This document shows, piece by piece, positions 11,147 through 23,646 of a DNA stretch of 64,000 nt (position 1 is the first letter of the stretch; each line of letters begins with the position of its first letter). Both the position numbers and the translations under genes were made by a program. A model generated the notes under the pieces. The model did not search any database, was not told the origin of the DNA, and was given only the letters and a program-made list of their open reading frames with translations. Source of the DNA: Mycolicibacter nonchromogenicus (GTDB taxonomy: Bacteria > Actinomycetota > Actinomycetes > Mycobacteriales > Mycobacteriaceae); the NCBI RefSeq assembly GCF_002101775.1, contig NZ_LQPI01000046.1, positions 62,001-126,000 of the forward strand. The letters run 5' to 3'.

Positions 11147-12670
11147 GTGAGCTCCGCCGATGTTTCCCCTGACACGCAGGACGAATCCGACCTCCCTGAG
11201 CAGTTCCGGATCCGTCGCGACAAGCGAGCTCGCCTGCTGGCCGAAGGCCGTGACCCCTACCCGGTGGCAGTGGATCGCACCCACACCCTGGCTCAGATCC
11301 GGGCCGGGTACCCCGACCTGGCCGCCGACACCGCCACCGGCGACGTCGTCGGCGTCGCGGGCCGGGTGGTGTTCGCCCGTAACTCGGGCAAACTGTGCTT
11401 CGCGACACTGCAGGAGGGTGACGGCACGCAGCTTCAGGTGATGATCAGCCTGGCCAGTGTCGGACAGCAGGAGCTTGACGCGTGGAAGGCCGACGTCGAC
11501 CTCGGCGACATCGTCTACGTGCACGGCGAGGTGATCAGCTCCCGGCGCGGCGAGCTGTCGGTGTTGGCTGACGCCTGGCAGATGGCCTCCAAGTCATTGC
11601 GGCCGCTGCCGGTCGCGCACAAGGAGATGAGCGAGGAGTCGCGGGTTCGGCAGCGCTATGTCGACCTGATCGTGCGGCCGGAGGCGCGGACTGTGGCGCG
11701 GCAGCGGATCGCGGTCATTCGCGCGGTGCGTAACGCGCTTGAGCGGCGCGGATTCCTCGAGGTCGAAACACCGATGTTGCAGACATTGGCCGGTGGCGCT
11801 GCCGCCAGGCCTTTCGTCACCCATTCGAACGCCCTGGATGCCGACCTTTACCTGAGAATCGCACCAGAACTGTTCTTGAAACGGTGCGTGGTCGGTGGGT
11901 TCGACCGGGTCTTCGAACTGAATCGGGTTTTCCGTAATGAGGGCGCCGATTCCACGCATTCGCCCGAGTTCTCGATGCTGGAGACCTACCAGGCCTACGG
12001 CACGTATGACGACTCGGCGGTGGCAACCCGGGAGATTATTCAAGAGGTCGCCGATGAGGTGATCGGGACCCGTCAACTGCCGCTGCCCGACGGCAGTATC
12101 TATGACATTGACGGCGAATGGGCGACGGTCGAAATGTATCCGTCGTTGTCCGCCGCAGTCGACCAGGAGATCACCCCGGCCACCTCGGCGGACGAGCTGT
12201 GGGCGCTCGCGGATCGACTCGGCGTGGAAATACCGAAAGACCGCGGCTACGGGCACGGCAAACTTGTCGAAGAACTCTGGGAACACGCTGTCGGGAACAC
12301 GCTGAGCGCCCCGACATTCGTTCGGGATTTCCCGGTCGAGACCACGCCGTTGACCCGCCAGCACCGCAGCATCGAAGGCGTTACCGAGAAGTGGGATCTC
12401 TATATGCGCGGTGTCGAACTGGCCACCGGCTATTCCGAGCTCATCGACCCGGTGGTGCAGCGCGAGCGGTTCGCCGCGCAGGCCCGCGCCGCGGCTGCCG
12501 GCGATGACGAGGCGATGGCACTCGACGAGGACTTTCTGGCGGCGATGGAACACGCGATGCCGCCCTGCACAGGTACCGGAATGGGTATCGACCGCCTGTT
12601 GATGGTCTTGACGGGTCTATCAATTAGAGAGACTGTATTGTTTCCGATTGTTCGCCGCCAAGCCAACTGA
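11147..12670 (+). CDS. lysS: Lysyl-tRNA synthetase, class II
   Basis: LysRS charges tRNA-Lys with lysine. The 507-residue protein has an N-terminal OB-fold anticodon-binding domain (about residues 55-160) and a class II catalytic domain with motif 2 in [11 protein letters not shown] and motif 3 in [15 protein letters not shown]. The GTG start has no upstream ribosome binding site but sits eight bases after a TAAGCT -10 element, suggesting leaderless translation. lsr2 follows after a 115-base gap. Confidence 0.96.
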   Translation: MSSADVSPDTQDESDLPEQFRIRRDKRARLLAEGRDPYPVAVDRTHTLAQIRAGYPDLAADTATGDVVGVAGRVVFARNSGKLCFATLQEGDGTQLQVMISLASVGQQELDAWKADVDLGDIVYVHGEVISSRRGELSVLADAWQMASKSLRPLPVAHKEMSEESRVRQRYVDLIVRPEARTVARQRIAVIRAVRNALERRGFLEVETPMLQTLAGGAAARPFVTHSNALDADLYLRIAPELFLKRCVVGGFDRVFELNRVFRNEGADSTHSPEFSMLETYQAYGTYDDSAVATREIIQEVADEVIGTRQLPLPDGSIYDIDGEWATVEMYPSLSAAVDQEITPATSADELWALADRLGVEIPKDRGYGHGKLVEELWEHAVGNTLSAPTFVRDFPVETTPLTRQHRSIEGVTEKWDLYMRGVELATGYSELIDPVVQRERFAAQARAAAAGDDEAMALDEDFLAAMEHAMPPCTGTGMGIDRLLMVLTGLSIRETVLFPIVRRQAN

Positions 12671-12785
12671 ACTGCACCGAAGCATGTTGTGTTGAAGCAG
12701 GAGTTTTTTTGTGGCAGATTAGTCGGCGAGGTCGAATACGGCTTTGCGTACGATTGCGCGCAGGAAAGCTAACCAAGGGGTACCA

Positions 12786-13121
12786 ATGGCGAAAAAAGTG
12801 ACCGTCACCTTGATCGATGATTTCGATGGTGAGGGTGCCGCCGACGAAACGGTCGAATTCGGCCTGGACGGGGTGACCTACGAGATCGACCTTTCGAGCA
12901 AGAATGCTACGAAACTGCGCGCAGAACTGAAGAAGTGGGCCGACGCCGGCCGTCGGGTCGGAGGCCGTCGGCGGGGCCGTTCCGGCAGCGGGCGTCGTGG
13001 AACCATCGACCGTGAGCAGAGCGCCGCGATTCGTGAATGGGCCCGCCGCAATGGGCACAACGTGTCGACCCGCGGGCGTATCCCGGCAGACATCATCGAC
13101 GCATTTCACGCCGCCACCTAG
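12786..13121 (+). CDS. lsr2: Nucleoid-associated protein Lsr2
   Basis: Lsr2 is the H-NS-like, AT-rich-DNA-binding xenogeneic silencer of actinobacteria. The 111-residue product starts [15 protein letters not shown] (dimerisation domain, about residues 1-60), has a basic [16 protein letters not shown] linker and ends in the DNA-binding domain with [19 protein letters not shown], including the RGR AT-hook-like motif. The ATG at 12786 is preceded by AAGGGG. The upstream 115 bases include a T-rich stretch and a possible -10 (TACGAT at 12749). Confidence 0.97.
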   Translation: MAKKVTVTLIDDFDGEGAADETVEFGLDGVTYEIDLSSKNATKLRAELKKWADAGRRVGGRRRGRSGSGRRGTIDREQSAAIREWARRNGHNVSTRGRIPADIIDAFHAAT

Positions 13122-13391
13122 ACCGGCGGGGGTCGGGCAGGCTCGGCGGGGGAGTCGGTAGTTTCGCCGGTGGCGAATCCTGCGCCCGTCGGAACACTTT
13201 CGGTGGGTTGAGACGTTGCTCCCTTACATCCGGTGCCAGGCTTTTTCGGGCGGGCTATCGGACGGTCGATTCAGTACGCACTACAAGGCAGGTCACGGCG
13301 CGCCGCGCCGCCCACTAGAGTGGACGGCAGGCACGCCGGCCGAGCCGAGGCCGACCAAGTGCCGATCGCGAGGGAGAGCAGGTAGCCACCG

Positions 13392-15920
<2,529 letters not shown>

Positions 15921-15925
15921 CTGCC

Positions 15926-15981
15926 GAGCAGTCACGAAAGCCCCCTTTTCCGTAAGGAATTGGGGGCTTTCGCGACTGCTC
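15926..15981. terminator. Strong hairpin terminator between clpC1 and the lpqF-like gene
   Basis: GAGCAGTC pairs with GACTGCTC and, inside it, GAAAGCCCCC pairs with GGGGGCTTTC, leaving a loop of about 16 bases rich in T and A. The stem of about 20 pairs lies between convergent genes and can stop transcription from both sides. It lacks a long downstream U tract, as usual in mycobacteria. Confidence 0.85.
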
Positions 15982-15983
15982 GC

Positions 15984-16037
15984 CGCGAGTGCTGCGCTCG
16001 CCGCTAGTGCTGCGTGGGCCGCTAGTGCTGCGTGGGC
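15984..16037. repeat. Three tandem 18-bp units at the lpqF-like 3' end
   Basis: Units are 15984-16001, 16002-16019 and 16020-16037. The last two are identical (CGCTAGTGCTGCGTGGGC); the first differs at four positions. The copy inside the gene contains its TAG stop, and the extra copies repeat that stop downstream, so the protein is unaffected. Confidence 0.75.
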
Positions 16038-17356
16038 AGCAGGCCGAACGCCTGCTTGGCCACCTGCAGCATCCAGCTGCCGACGCTCTTGCCGTGGTCG
16101 CGCGGCCAGTTGAGCTGGAAGCTGACCACCCAGGGCTGGCCGCTCTGCTCGACGGCGTACCAGCTGAAGGTCAGGTCGCCGGGCAGTCCGCCGGCCTTGG
16201 CGCCGATATAGGGCCAGTCGCTTCGCGGCAGGTCGATGCCCCGCACCGCGGACAGGATCTCCCGCACCGGTGCCGCCTTGCCCACCGCGGCGTCCTGCAG
16301 CGCGACGTGTACCCGGCAGATGTCCTCCGCGCTGCCGTACCACTCGGCACCGTAGGCCGACGCCGGGATGTGCGCGCGAATCGGATCCGGCTCATAGGGC
16401 CGGGAATCGGCCTGCTGCAGCAGTTTCGCCCGCTCCTGCGGCGACCCGTGCTGCCACTGCTCGCGCAGGTCGGGTTTGCCCCAGCCCACCGAGAACAGTT
16501 CGTACATAGTGGGAAACGGCGTCATGCTCGCCGGGTCGTGGTGACCGGCTGCGGCCAGGGCCCGCTCGACCGCGCGCGTCCCCACCCGGCCGATGAGTAG
16601 ATCGGTGGCCATGTTGTCGCTGGTGGCGATCATCTTCTCGGCGGCTCTGCGTACCGAGACACTGGCGCCGTCGGGCAATTCCTCCAGACCGGACGAGCCG
16701 ACCGCTTTGGCCCGGCCCGTGATGGTCAGCGGATCGTCCCAGGACACCCGGCCCGCCTGCACCTCGTTGGCCACCGCCAGCAGCACGTACAACTTGAAGA
16801 TCGATGCCAGCGGCAGTGACTGCGTGGTGTTGGCACCGGCGACCGGTTTACAGGCCCCACCCTCGATCCGCGATGCCTGGTAGGAGTACCGCGCACCGGT
16901 CCGCTTCAGCACGGCCTCGAGGTCGTGCCAGGAATTGATGGTCGGAGTCTCGGTGGTGGGTTTGAACAGGTACACCATGCCGTTGTCGTCGGTGCGGATC
17001 CTGATGTCCTGACGGGCACCGTAGGAGGTGGTCAGGTGCAGGGTCGCCTCGGCGGCGCCGATGTCGACGCTGTCGAGGTGGAAAGGCCGGTCCCACCACA
17101 GCGATTCCATGGTGGTGACCACCTGCTCGACTTTGTCCGGTGCGGCCAGGGTCGCCACCCCGACCGGGCCGATCGGCCAATCGGAGTTCAGCATGTCCAT
17201 GGTCTGCTTGGCGCGCAGACCCGGCGGAGTCTTGGTCGAAATCGTCACGCCGCTGTCGGAACCGGCGTCGGCGGGTGCTGCCGGTGAAGATGCGCAGCCG
17301 GCGGCAAGGGGCACCAGGATCAGCGCGGTCGTCCATGCCGCCAGGTGGCGTCGCAC
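16022..17356 (-). CDS. Lipoprotein with serine beta-lactamase-like domain (LpqF/Rv3593-like)
   Basis: The 444-residue product has a short lipoprotein signal ending in the lipobox LAAGC (Cys21), an N-terminal domain of about 140 residues, then a class A beta-lactamase/penicillin-binding fold with SIFK (catalytic Ser about 185), SDN (about 246-248) and KAGG near the C terminus replacing the usual K(T/S)G. This matches LpqF of M. tuberculosis. Whether it hydrolyses beta-lactams or has an esterase or transpeptidase-like role is not known. I choose GTG 17356, five bases after the mhuD stop, since it gives a compact signal peptide; a TTG at 17392 is the alternative. Confidence 0.85.
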   Translation of the reverse strand: MRRHLAAWTTALILVPLAAGCASSPAAPADAGSDSGVTISTKTPPGLRAKQTMDMLNSDWPIGPVGVATLAAPDKVEQVVTTMESLWWDRPFHLDSVDIGAAEATLHLTTSYGARQDIRIRTDDNGMVYLFKPTTETPTINSWHDLEAVLKRTGARYSYQASRIEGGACKPVAGANTTQSLPLASIFKLYVLLAVANEVQAGRVSWDDPLTITGRAKAVGSSGLEELPDGASVSVRRAAEKMIATSDNMATDLLIGRVGTRAVERALAAAGHHDPASMTPFPTMYELFSVGWGKPDLREQWQHGSPQERAKLLQQADSRPYEPDPIRAHIPASAYGAEWYGSAEDICRVHVALQDAAVGKAAPVREILSAVRGIDLPRSDWPYIGAKAGGLPGDLTFSWYAVEQSGQPWVVSFQLNWPRDHGKSVGSWMLQVAKQAFGLLPTQH

Positions 17357-17360
17357 GGGG

Positions 17361-17678
17361 CTAGGCCTGGGCGGCGGTTCCGGAGACGTCAAGCACGACC
17401 TCGAACTCCAGCAGCGAGGCGCCCGTGGCCACCGGCTTGGCCCGCTGCCCGGCGTGGGCTTCGACGGCGGGTCCCTGAGCCCAGGCCTGGAACGCTTCGT
17501 CGGACTCCCAGTGCGTCACCACGAAGTAGCGGTCGTCGCCCTTGACCGGGCGCAGCAGCTGGAAGCCAAGAAAACCGGGCTGGTTCTCCACCGCGTGCGC
17601 GCGATTGGCGAATCGCTTCTCCAGTTCCGGCCCGGCGTCGGCGGGCACCTCGATTGCGTTGATCTTCACCACTGACAT
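17361..17678 (-). CDS. mhuD: Haem-degrading monooxygenase MhuD
   Basis: MhuD is an IsdG-family enzyme that breaks down haem to mycobilin isomers and releases iron without CO. The 105-residue ABM-domain protein keeps the residues known from M. tuberculosis Rv3592: Asn7, Arg26, Trp66 and His75 (the haem ligand). The start MSVVKINAIEV is clear. It is followed immediately by the lpqF-like gene on the same strand and diverges from the hydrolase at 17693 with only 14 bases between starts. Confidence 0.95.
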   Translation of the reverse strand: MSVVKINAIEVPADAGPELEKRFANRAHAVENQPGFLGFQLLRPVKGDDRYFVVTHWESDEAFQAWAQGPAVEAHAGQRAKPVATGASLLEFEVVLDVSGTAAQA

Positions 17679-17692
17679 GGGCCTAGGCTACC

Positions 17693-18463
17693 GTGCCCCG
17701 GGTGGGGAACGCGTCGACCGAGCTGCTGACCTACCGCGGTGGACACGGGGCACCGCTGGTGCTGGTCCACGGACTGATGGGCCGCGGCACCACCTGGCCG
17801 CGACAACTGCCGTGGTTGACCAGGCTGGGCGCGGTCTACACCTACGACGCCCCCTGGCACCGTGGTCGGGACGTCGCCGACCCGCACCGGATCTCCACCG
17901 AACGCTTCGTCGCCGACCTGGCCGTTGCCGTGGAACAGCTGCCGGGCCCGGTGCGCCTGATCGGGCACTCGATGGGCGGTCTGCACTCGTGGTGCCTGGC
18001 CGCCCGGCACCCCGAGCTCATCTCCGCGCTGGTGGTCGAGGACATGGCGCCGGACTTCCGGGGCCGCACCACCGGACCGTGGGAGCCGTGGGTGCATGCC
18101 CTGCCGGTGGAATTCCCCACTGCCGAGGCGGTGATCGCCGAATTCGGTGAGATCGCCGGCCGGTACTTCCTGGAGGCCTTCGACCACACCGAAACCGGCT
18201 GGCGGCTGCATGGCCGGCCCGAGTGGTGGCTGCAGATCGCCGCCGAGTGGGGCACCCGCGACTACTGGGAGCAATGGCGCAGCGTGCGCTGTGCGACGTT
18301 GTTGATCGAGGCCGGCAATTCGGTGACCCCGCCGGGGCAGATGCGCGAAATGCACCGCCTCGCGGTCGACAGCACGTATCTGCACGTTCCCGACGCGGGG
18401 CACCTGGTGCACGACGAGGCGCCGCAGATCTACCGCGAGGCCGTCGAGTCGTTCCTGTCCTGA
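17693..18463 (+). CDS. Alpha/beta hydrolase (Rv3591c-like)
   Basis: A 256-residue alpha/beta hydrolase with HGLMGRG (oxyanion region), nucleophile elbow GHSMGG (Ser about 97) and a C-terminal GHLVHDE with the probable catalytic His. Same position and size as Rv3591c. Substrate unknown; family members hydrolyse esters or similar bonds. GTG 17693 is used as start; the next GTG at 17702 is possible. The 3' end overlaps the convergent mutY by 34 bases. Confidence 0.82.
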   Translation: MPRVGNASTELLTYRGGHGAPLVLVHGLMGRGTTWPRQLPWLTRLGAVYTYDAPWHRGRDVADPHRISTERFVADLAVAVEQLPGPVRLIGHSMGGLHSWCLAARHPELISALVVEDMAPDFRGRTTGPWEPWVHALPVEFPTAEAVIAEFGEIAGRYFLEAFDHTETGWRLHGRPEWWLQIAAEWGTRDYWEQWRSVRCATLLIEAGNSVTPPGQMREMHRLAVDSTYLHVPDAGHLVHDEAPQIYREAVESFLS

Positions 18464-19368
18464 CCGGGCAGCGCGAAGCGGCCGTCGGAACGCTGTTCCA
18501 CCAGGCCGTCGCTCAGCAGCGAGTTCAGGGCGCGTTCGCGTTGCACGGCATCCACCGGCCAGGCCAGGTCGAGCTCCGCGCGAGTCACCGCAACAACGTT
18601 GTCTCGCAACACATCCAGTAGTCGACCACGGACCTGACGATCGGTGCCGGCATAACGTTGAGCGGGCCGGCGGGGTCCGGTGGCCGGTGGTGAACCGGCA
18701 AGCCGCCAGCTGCAGCTGTGCTTCAGCGGGCAGCTGTCACAGCGCGGCGAGCGCGCCGTGCAGACAATGGCGCCCAGCTCCATCAGCGCCGCGGAGAACC
18801 TGGCGGCCCGGTCGGCATCGGGCAGCAGGGCCTCGACGTCGGCATGGTCGCGCCTGGCCGACGGCGTGCCGGCGTCGGGCTGCCCGTGCACGGCCCGGGC
18901 CACCACCCGGCGCACGTTGGTGTCGACCACCGGCACAGGTTGGCGGTAGGCGAAGCTGGCCACCGCCCGGGCGGTGTAGCTGCCGATTCCGGGCAGCTGC
19001 TGCAGGACTTCGACATCGTCGGGCACCACATCGGCGAAGTCTTGGGCGATCACGGTCGCGCATTCGTGCAGCCGGATGGCCCGGCGAGGGTAGCCGAGCT
19101 TGCCCCAGGCGCGCAGCACCTCGGCCTGGCTCGCGGCCGCCGTCGCCGACGGGGTCGGCCAGCGCGCCACCCAGTCCGGCCAGATCGGCAGCACCCGTGC
19201 GACCGGAGTCTGCTGCAACATGAACTCGCTCACCAGGATCTGCCACGGCGTGACATCACCGGCCCGCCAAGGCAGCTCGCGTTCGGCCCCGGCGAACCAG
19301 CTCAGCAGATCGTCGGCTCGGAGGTTCATCGAGCGCTGGGACCCGAACCCGTGCAGAATGTCGGGCAT
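18430..19368 (-). CDS. mutY: A/G-specific adenine glycosylase MutY
   Basis: MutY removes adenine mispaired with 8-oxoguanine. The 312-residue protein shows the catalytic Glu in EFMLQQT, the helix-hairpin-helix LPGIGSYTARAV followed by the catalytic Asp in VVDTNVRR, and a complete [4Fe-4S] site C-x6-C-x2-C-x5-C in CTARSPRCDSCPLKHSC. The C-terminal part is short, as in mycobacteria. The ATG at 19368 (MPDILHG) matches the M. tuberculosis start (MPHIL) and shares the sequence GGCATGCC with the canB start on the other strand. An internal ATG at 19329 would be an alternative without a clear ribosome binding site. Confidence 0.93.
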   Translation of the reverse strand: MPDILHGFGSQRSMNLRADDLLSWFAGAERELPWRAGDVTPWQILVSEFMLQQTPVARVLPIWPDWVARWPTPSATAAASQAEVLRAWGKLGYPRRAIRLHECATVIAQDFADVVPDDVEVLQQLPGIGSYTARAVASFAYRQPVPVVDTNVRRVVARAVHGQPDAGTPSARRDHADVEALLPDADRAARFSAALMELGAIVCTARSPRCDSCPLKHSCSWRLAGSPPATGPRRPAQRYAGTDRQVRGRLLDVLRDNVVAVTRAELDLAWPVDAVQRERALNSLLSDGLVEQRSDGRFALPGQDRNDSTASR

Positions 19369-19996
19369 GCCCAATTCGAACCCGATATCAGCGTGGAAAG
19401 CACTCAAGGAGGGTAACGAGCGCTTCGTCGCAGGCCGGCCCAACCACCCCAGCCAGGATGTCGCGCGCCGCGCCGCACTGGCCAACGGTCAGAAACCGAC
19501 CGCAGTCGTGTTCGGCTGCGGCGACAGTCGGGTGGCCGCCGAGCTGATCTTCGATCAGGGCCTCGGCGACATGTTCGTGGTCCGTACCGCGGGCCACGTG
19601 GTCGACGCGGCGGTGCTGGGTTCGATCGAGTTCGCGGTGGAGGTCCTCAACGTTCCGTTGATCGTGGTGCTCGGCCACGACAGCTGCGGGGCGATCTCGG
19701 CGACCCTGTCGGCATTGGACGGTGGCGCGGTGCCGGGCGGCTATCTGCGCGACATCGTTGAGCGGGTGCTGCCGTCGATCCTGTTGGGCCGCCGCGACGG
19801 GCTCCGCGCCGTCGACGAGTTCGAAGCCCGCCACGTCACCGAGACGGTGGCGCAGCTGGCGACCCGGTCCTCGGCGATCGCCGCGCGGATCGAGGCCGGC
19901 TCGCTGGCGATCGTCGGCGCCACTTATCACCTGGCCGACGGACGGGTCTCGCCGCGCCAACACCTGGGCGACATCGGCGATCCCGGCGTCGAATAG
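19367..19996 (+). CDS. canB: Beta-class carbonic anhydrase
   Basis: CanB interconverts CO2 and bicarbonate. The 209-residue protein carries zinc ligands Cys51, His104 and Cys107 and the Asp53/Arg55 dyad in CGDSR, at the positions known for M. tuberculosis Rv3588c. Start ATG 19367 (MPNSNPISAW) overlaps the mutY start codon on the opposite strand. Confidence 0.95.
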   Translation: MPNSNPISAWKALKEGNERFVAGRPNHPSQDVARRAALANGQKPTAVVFGCGDSRVAAELIFDQGLGDMFVVRTAGHVVDAAVLGSIEFAVEVLNVPLIVVLGHDSCGAISATLSALDGGAVPGGYLRDIVERVLPSILLGRRDGLRAVDEFEARHVTETVAQLATRSSAIAARIEAGSLAIVGATYHLADGRVSPRQHLGDIGDPGVE

Positions 19997-20075
19997 TCGG
20001 CGAAGGTCACAACGCGGCAACGACACGCCGGGAAGGGTCGGACAACTCGCGGTGAGGTCGTCCTACCGTGAGAAC

Positions 20076-20837
20076 GTGCTCGATTTGGAACCGCAGGGTC
20101 CGCTGCCTTCGCAGATCTATTGGCGACGACGTGGCCTCGCGCTGGGCATTGCGCTCATCGTGATCGCAGTCGTGTCGGCCATCATCTTCGGCCTCTTCCA
20201 CAGCAGCGCCGGTGCCGACAATGCCGACGGGAAGAAGCAGACCACCGCGCAGCACGCCAAGCCGCAGAACGCCTCGCCTGAAGAGGTCAAGACGCCCGTG
20301 GTGGCTCCCGCAGAGCAGGCGCCACCTCAAGCTCCCACCCCGACCGCCGCGGTGGTTCCGCCTCCGGTGCTCAAGGAGGGCGACGACTGCCCCGACTCGA
20401 CACTGGCGGTCAAGGGGCTGACCGGTCCGCAGTACACCGTGGGTGAGCAGCCGCAGTTCACCATGGTCGTCACCAACATCGGCCTGGTGGCCTGCAAGCG
20501 GGATGTGGGGGCTGCGGTGCTGGCCGCTTACGTGTACTCGCTGGACAACCAGCGGCTGTGGTCGAACCTGGACTGCGCTCCGTCGAACGAAACCCTGGTG
20601 AAGACTTTCGACCCGGGCGAGCAGGTGACCACCACGGTGACCTGGACCGGGATGGGTTCGGCACCGCAATGTCCGCTGCCGCGGCAGCCGATCGGGCCCG
20701 GGACCTACAACCTGGTCGTCCAACTGGGCAATCTGAGATCCGCGACGGTGCCGTTCATGCTCGTCGAACCTGGGCCGGACGCATTGCCGCCGGGGCAGGA
20801 CGTGCTCCCGCCGGACGCGGGGCAGCCCGGCAACTGA
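20076..20837 (+). CDS. Membrane-anchored conserved protein (Rv3587c-like)
   Basis: A 253-residue protein with a short cytoplasmic N terminus, one membrane segment (about residues 20-43), a Lys/Ala/Pro-rich linker (about 50-100) and an extracytoplasmic domain with four cysteines (CPDS, ACKRD, LDCAP and PQCPL) that could form two disulfides. It ends in a Pro-rich tail. It matches the position and layout of Rv3587c, of unknown function. Start GTG 20076 (MLDLEPQGPLPSQIYW); GTG 20052 would add eight residues. The stop lies 13 bases from the convergent radA, where disA stands in M. tuberculosis. Confidence 0.82.
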   Translation: MLDLEPQGPLPSQIYWRRRGLALGIALIVIAVVSAIIFGLFHSSAGADNADGKKQTTAQHAKPQNASPEEVKTPVVAPAEQAPPQAPTPTAAVVPPPVLKEGDDCPDSTLAVKGLTGPQYTVGEQPQFTMVVTNIGLVACKRDVGAAVLAAYVYSLDNQRLWSNLDCAPSNETLVKTFDPGEQVTTTVTWTGMGSAPQCPLPRQPIGPGTYNLVVQLGNLRSATVPFMLVEPGPDALPPGQDVLPPDAGQPGN

Positions 20838-20850
20838 TCCTGCGTCGGCT

Positions 20851-22257
20851 CTAGGTTCGATCCAACAGCTGCGGCGGGGCCACATGCCCGGTCCGCCGGT
20901 CGGCGATCTCGACCAGGTGGTGCAGTGCGGCAACGATGTTGGCGGCCGGCACGGTGCGCAGGCCGCCCACCGTGGCCGGCGCGCCCGGGGGAGTCAGCGC
21001 GGTGGTGAATCCGAGCCGGGCCGCCTCGGCGAGCCGGCGATCCATTCCGTTGACCTGACGCAGGTCACCGGCTAGGCCCACTTCGCCCACCACCACGGTG
21101 GTGGCCGGCAGCGGTAGGTCCGCATAGGCCGATGCCAGCGCGATGGCGACAGCCAAATCCGTGGACGGATCGGTCAAGCGCATACCGCCCACCGTGGACA
21201 GGTAGATGTCGCCGGCCCCGATCGGAAGCTCGGCATGTTTGTCCAGCACCGCGGTGATCATGGCGGCCCGCGCGTGGTCGATGCCGCTGACCGCGCGGCG
21301 CGGCGAGCCGCCTGCCGGTTTGGCCAGCAACGCCTGTACTTCGCCGATCAGCGGGCGCTTGCCGTCCAGCGCCACGGTGATCGCGGTGCCGGGCACCGGC
21401 TCGCTGCGCTGCTCCAGGAACAGCCCCGACGGGTCGGTAACCGGTTCGATGCCGTCGTCACGGAGCAGGAAACAGCCCACCTCGTCGGTGGCGCCGAAAC
21501 GGTTCTTGACCGCTCGCACCATGCGCAGCACCGAATTGCGGTCACCCTCGAAGTGCAGCACCACATCGACGAGGTGCTCCAGCGAACGTGGGCCCGCGAT
21601 CGCACCGTCCTTGGTCACGTGCCCGACCAGAACCAGCGCCACATCGGCGTTCTTGGCTGCCGCGGTCAGCGCGGCCGTCACCGCACGCACCTGGGTGACC
21701 CCGCCGGCCACACCGTCGGTGTCGGCGGCGGCCACGGTCTGCACCGAGTCCACCACCACCAGGGTGGGCCGCACCGCCTCGATATGACCCAGCACCGTCT
21801 GCAGGTCGGACTCCGAGGCCAGGTAGATCTCGTCGTGGCTGCATCCGGTGCGCTCAGCGCGCAGCCGGATCTGCCCCGCGGACTCCTCGCCGGAGACGTA
21901 CAGCGCCCGGCGCCCGGCCAACGCCCAGCGGTGAGCGACCTCGAGCAGCAGCGTCGATTTGCCGACACCGGGATCGCCGGCCAACAGGGTTACCGAGCCC
22001 GGGACAAACCCGCCGCCCAGCACTCGGTCGAGTTCGGTGACACCCGTCGGCGCCGGTCGGGCGCGACCCGCCTCGATGGAGCTGATCGGCACCGCGGGCC
22101 GCGCCGGCGCCGCCGGCCGCAGCCCACCCGCCGGTGCCGCCGGCTCTGCTATCGGGTCGATACCACCCCAGCTGCCGCACTCCGGGCAGCGGCCCAGCCA
22201 CTTCGCGGTGGTGTTCCCGCATTCCGAACAGCGAAAGAGCGAACGTGCCTTGGCCAC
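20851..22257 (-). CDS. radA: DNA repair protein RadA (Sms)
   Basis: RadA is a RecA-related helicase that promotes branch migration of recombination intermediates. The 468-residue protein has an N-terminal C4 zinc finger (Cys10, 13, 24, 27), Walker A GDPGVGKS (about residues 94-101), the RadA-specific KNRFG motif, and a Lon-protease-like C-terminal domain. The stop at 20851 faces the end of the Rv3587c-like gene. In M. tuberculosis radA is followed by disA on the same strand; here nothing lies in between. Confidence 0.96.
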   Translation of the reverse strand: MAKARSLFRCSECGNTTAKWLGRCPECGSWGGIDPIAEPAAPAGGLRPAAPARPAVPISSIEAGRARPAPTGVTELDRVLGGGFVPGSVTLLAGDPGVGKSTLLLEVAHRWALAGRRALYVSGEESAGQIRLRAERTGCSHDEIYLASESDLQTVLGHIEAVRPTLVVVDSVQTVAAADTDGVAGGVTQVRAVTAALTAAAKNADVALVLVGHVTKDGAIAGPRSLEHLVDVVLHFEGDRNSVLRMVRAVKNRFGATDEVGCFLLRDDGIEPVTDPSGLFLEQRSEPVPGTAITVALDGKRPLIGEVQALLAKPAGGSPRRAVSGIDHARAAMITAVLDKHAELPIGAGDIYLSTVGGMRLTDPSTDLAVAIALASAYADLPLPATTVVVGEVGLAGDLRQVNGMDRRLAEAARLGFTTALTPPGAPATVGGLRTVPAANIVAALHHLVEIADRRTGHVAPPQLLDRT

Positions 22258-22302
22258 CTCGCGACCGTATCGGTCAGGTCCGACAGTGCCCGCGTCGACA
22301 GA

Positions 22303-22854
22303 TCAGTGGTGGTGCGACAGCGGGCCGGCCGAGATCGGCACGTCCACGTGCACGTCGCCGGCGTTCTTGAAGGTGAAGGTGAAGTCGTAGGTCAGGCCGT
22401 TGCTGATCGGCTTGTCCAGGGACACCGTCGCCGCGGCGGTGTTGGCGTTGGCCACCTCGGGCAGTGCCTTGGCGGCGGGAGCCGTCGGCAGGTCGGGGCC
22501 TGCCGGGGCGCTGACCACCAGCACGCCGCCGACGGGCACGGTCTTACTGCCGGTCGAGGACACCTTGCCGACCGAGGTCTTGATGTCGCTCAGCTCGTCC
22601 TCGGTGTCGGCCGAAGAGTTGCTGACCACGAACACCAGGTCGACGGTCTCGCCCGGCTGCAGGGCGTCGCCGGTCTGGGTCGCCTGGATACGCACGTCGC
22701 GCAGTGCCAGGTCGCCGACGGTGGCGGAGGCGCCGTTTACCGCAGACGCCTGGTCAGCGGTCTGAGAGATCTGCCCGGTGCCGCAGCCGGCCAGCGCCGC
22801 CGCAGCAATCAGCGCGATAGCAGCCTTGTTGAAGGCGCTGCTGAACGAGTTCAC
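22303..22854 (-). CDS. lpqE: Lipoprotein LpqE
   Basis: A 183-residue secreted lipoprotein with signal ending in the lipobox LAGC (Cys about 24), followed by an immunoglobulin-like domain containing the conserved copper-chaperone-like LALRDVRIQ and FVVSNSS stretches, and a histidine-rich end (SHHH). Similar in size and position to LpqE (Rv3584). The GTG at 22854 follows an AGGAG six to ten bases upstream; a longer upstream reading has no signal-like start. The C-terminal His residues suggest metal binding, which is inference. Confidence 0.85.
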   Translation of the reverse strand: MNSFSSAFNKAAIALIAAAALAGCGTGQISQTADQASAVNGASATVGDLALRDVRIQATQTGDALQPGETVDLVFVVSNSSADTEDELSDIKTSVGKVSSTGSKTVPVGGVLVVSAPAGPDLPTAPAAKALPEVANANTAAATVSLDKPISNGLTYDFTFTFKNAGDVHVDVPISAGPLSHHH

Positions 22855-23045
22855 GTGTGGTCTCCTGCTCGGCCGTCGCGACTTGTGACTATGCACTGTA
22901 GTAGCAACCGTCTGCCGGCGGTAGCGCAGGGCCACCGGTCGTCTACCACCCCCCTCGACCAGCCCTGATCAGGCTCCGATCAGGTTCGGCCCAGCATGCT
23001 TCGGCCCTCGTGTCAACCCCCCATCTGGGGCTGCGGTGCCCCTGA

Positions 23046-23603
<558 letters not shown>

Positions 23604-23646
23604 CCGCAGTGTCCTTACTGCGTCGTTCTGAACTGCCGGGGGTCCG

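Noticed and set aside
13122..13391. ClgR operator or a small RNA before clpC1
   Set aside because: I looked for the ClgR palindrome and for a compact terminator-bearing transcript in this 270-base gap and found neither convincingly; only GC-rich sequence and a purine-rich ribosome binding site are clear.
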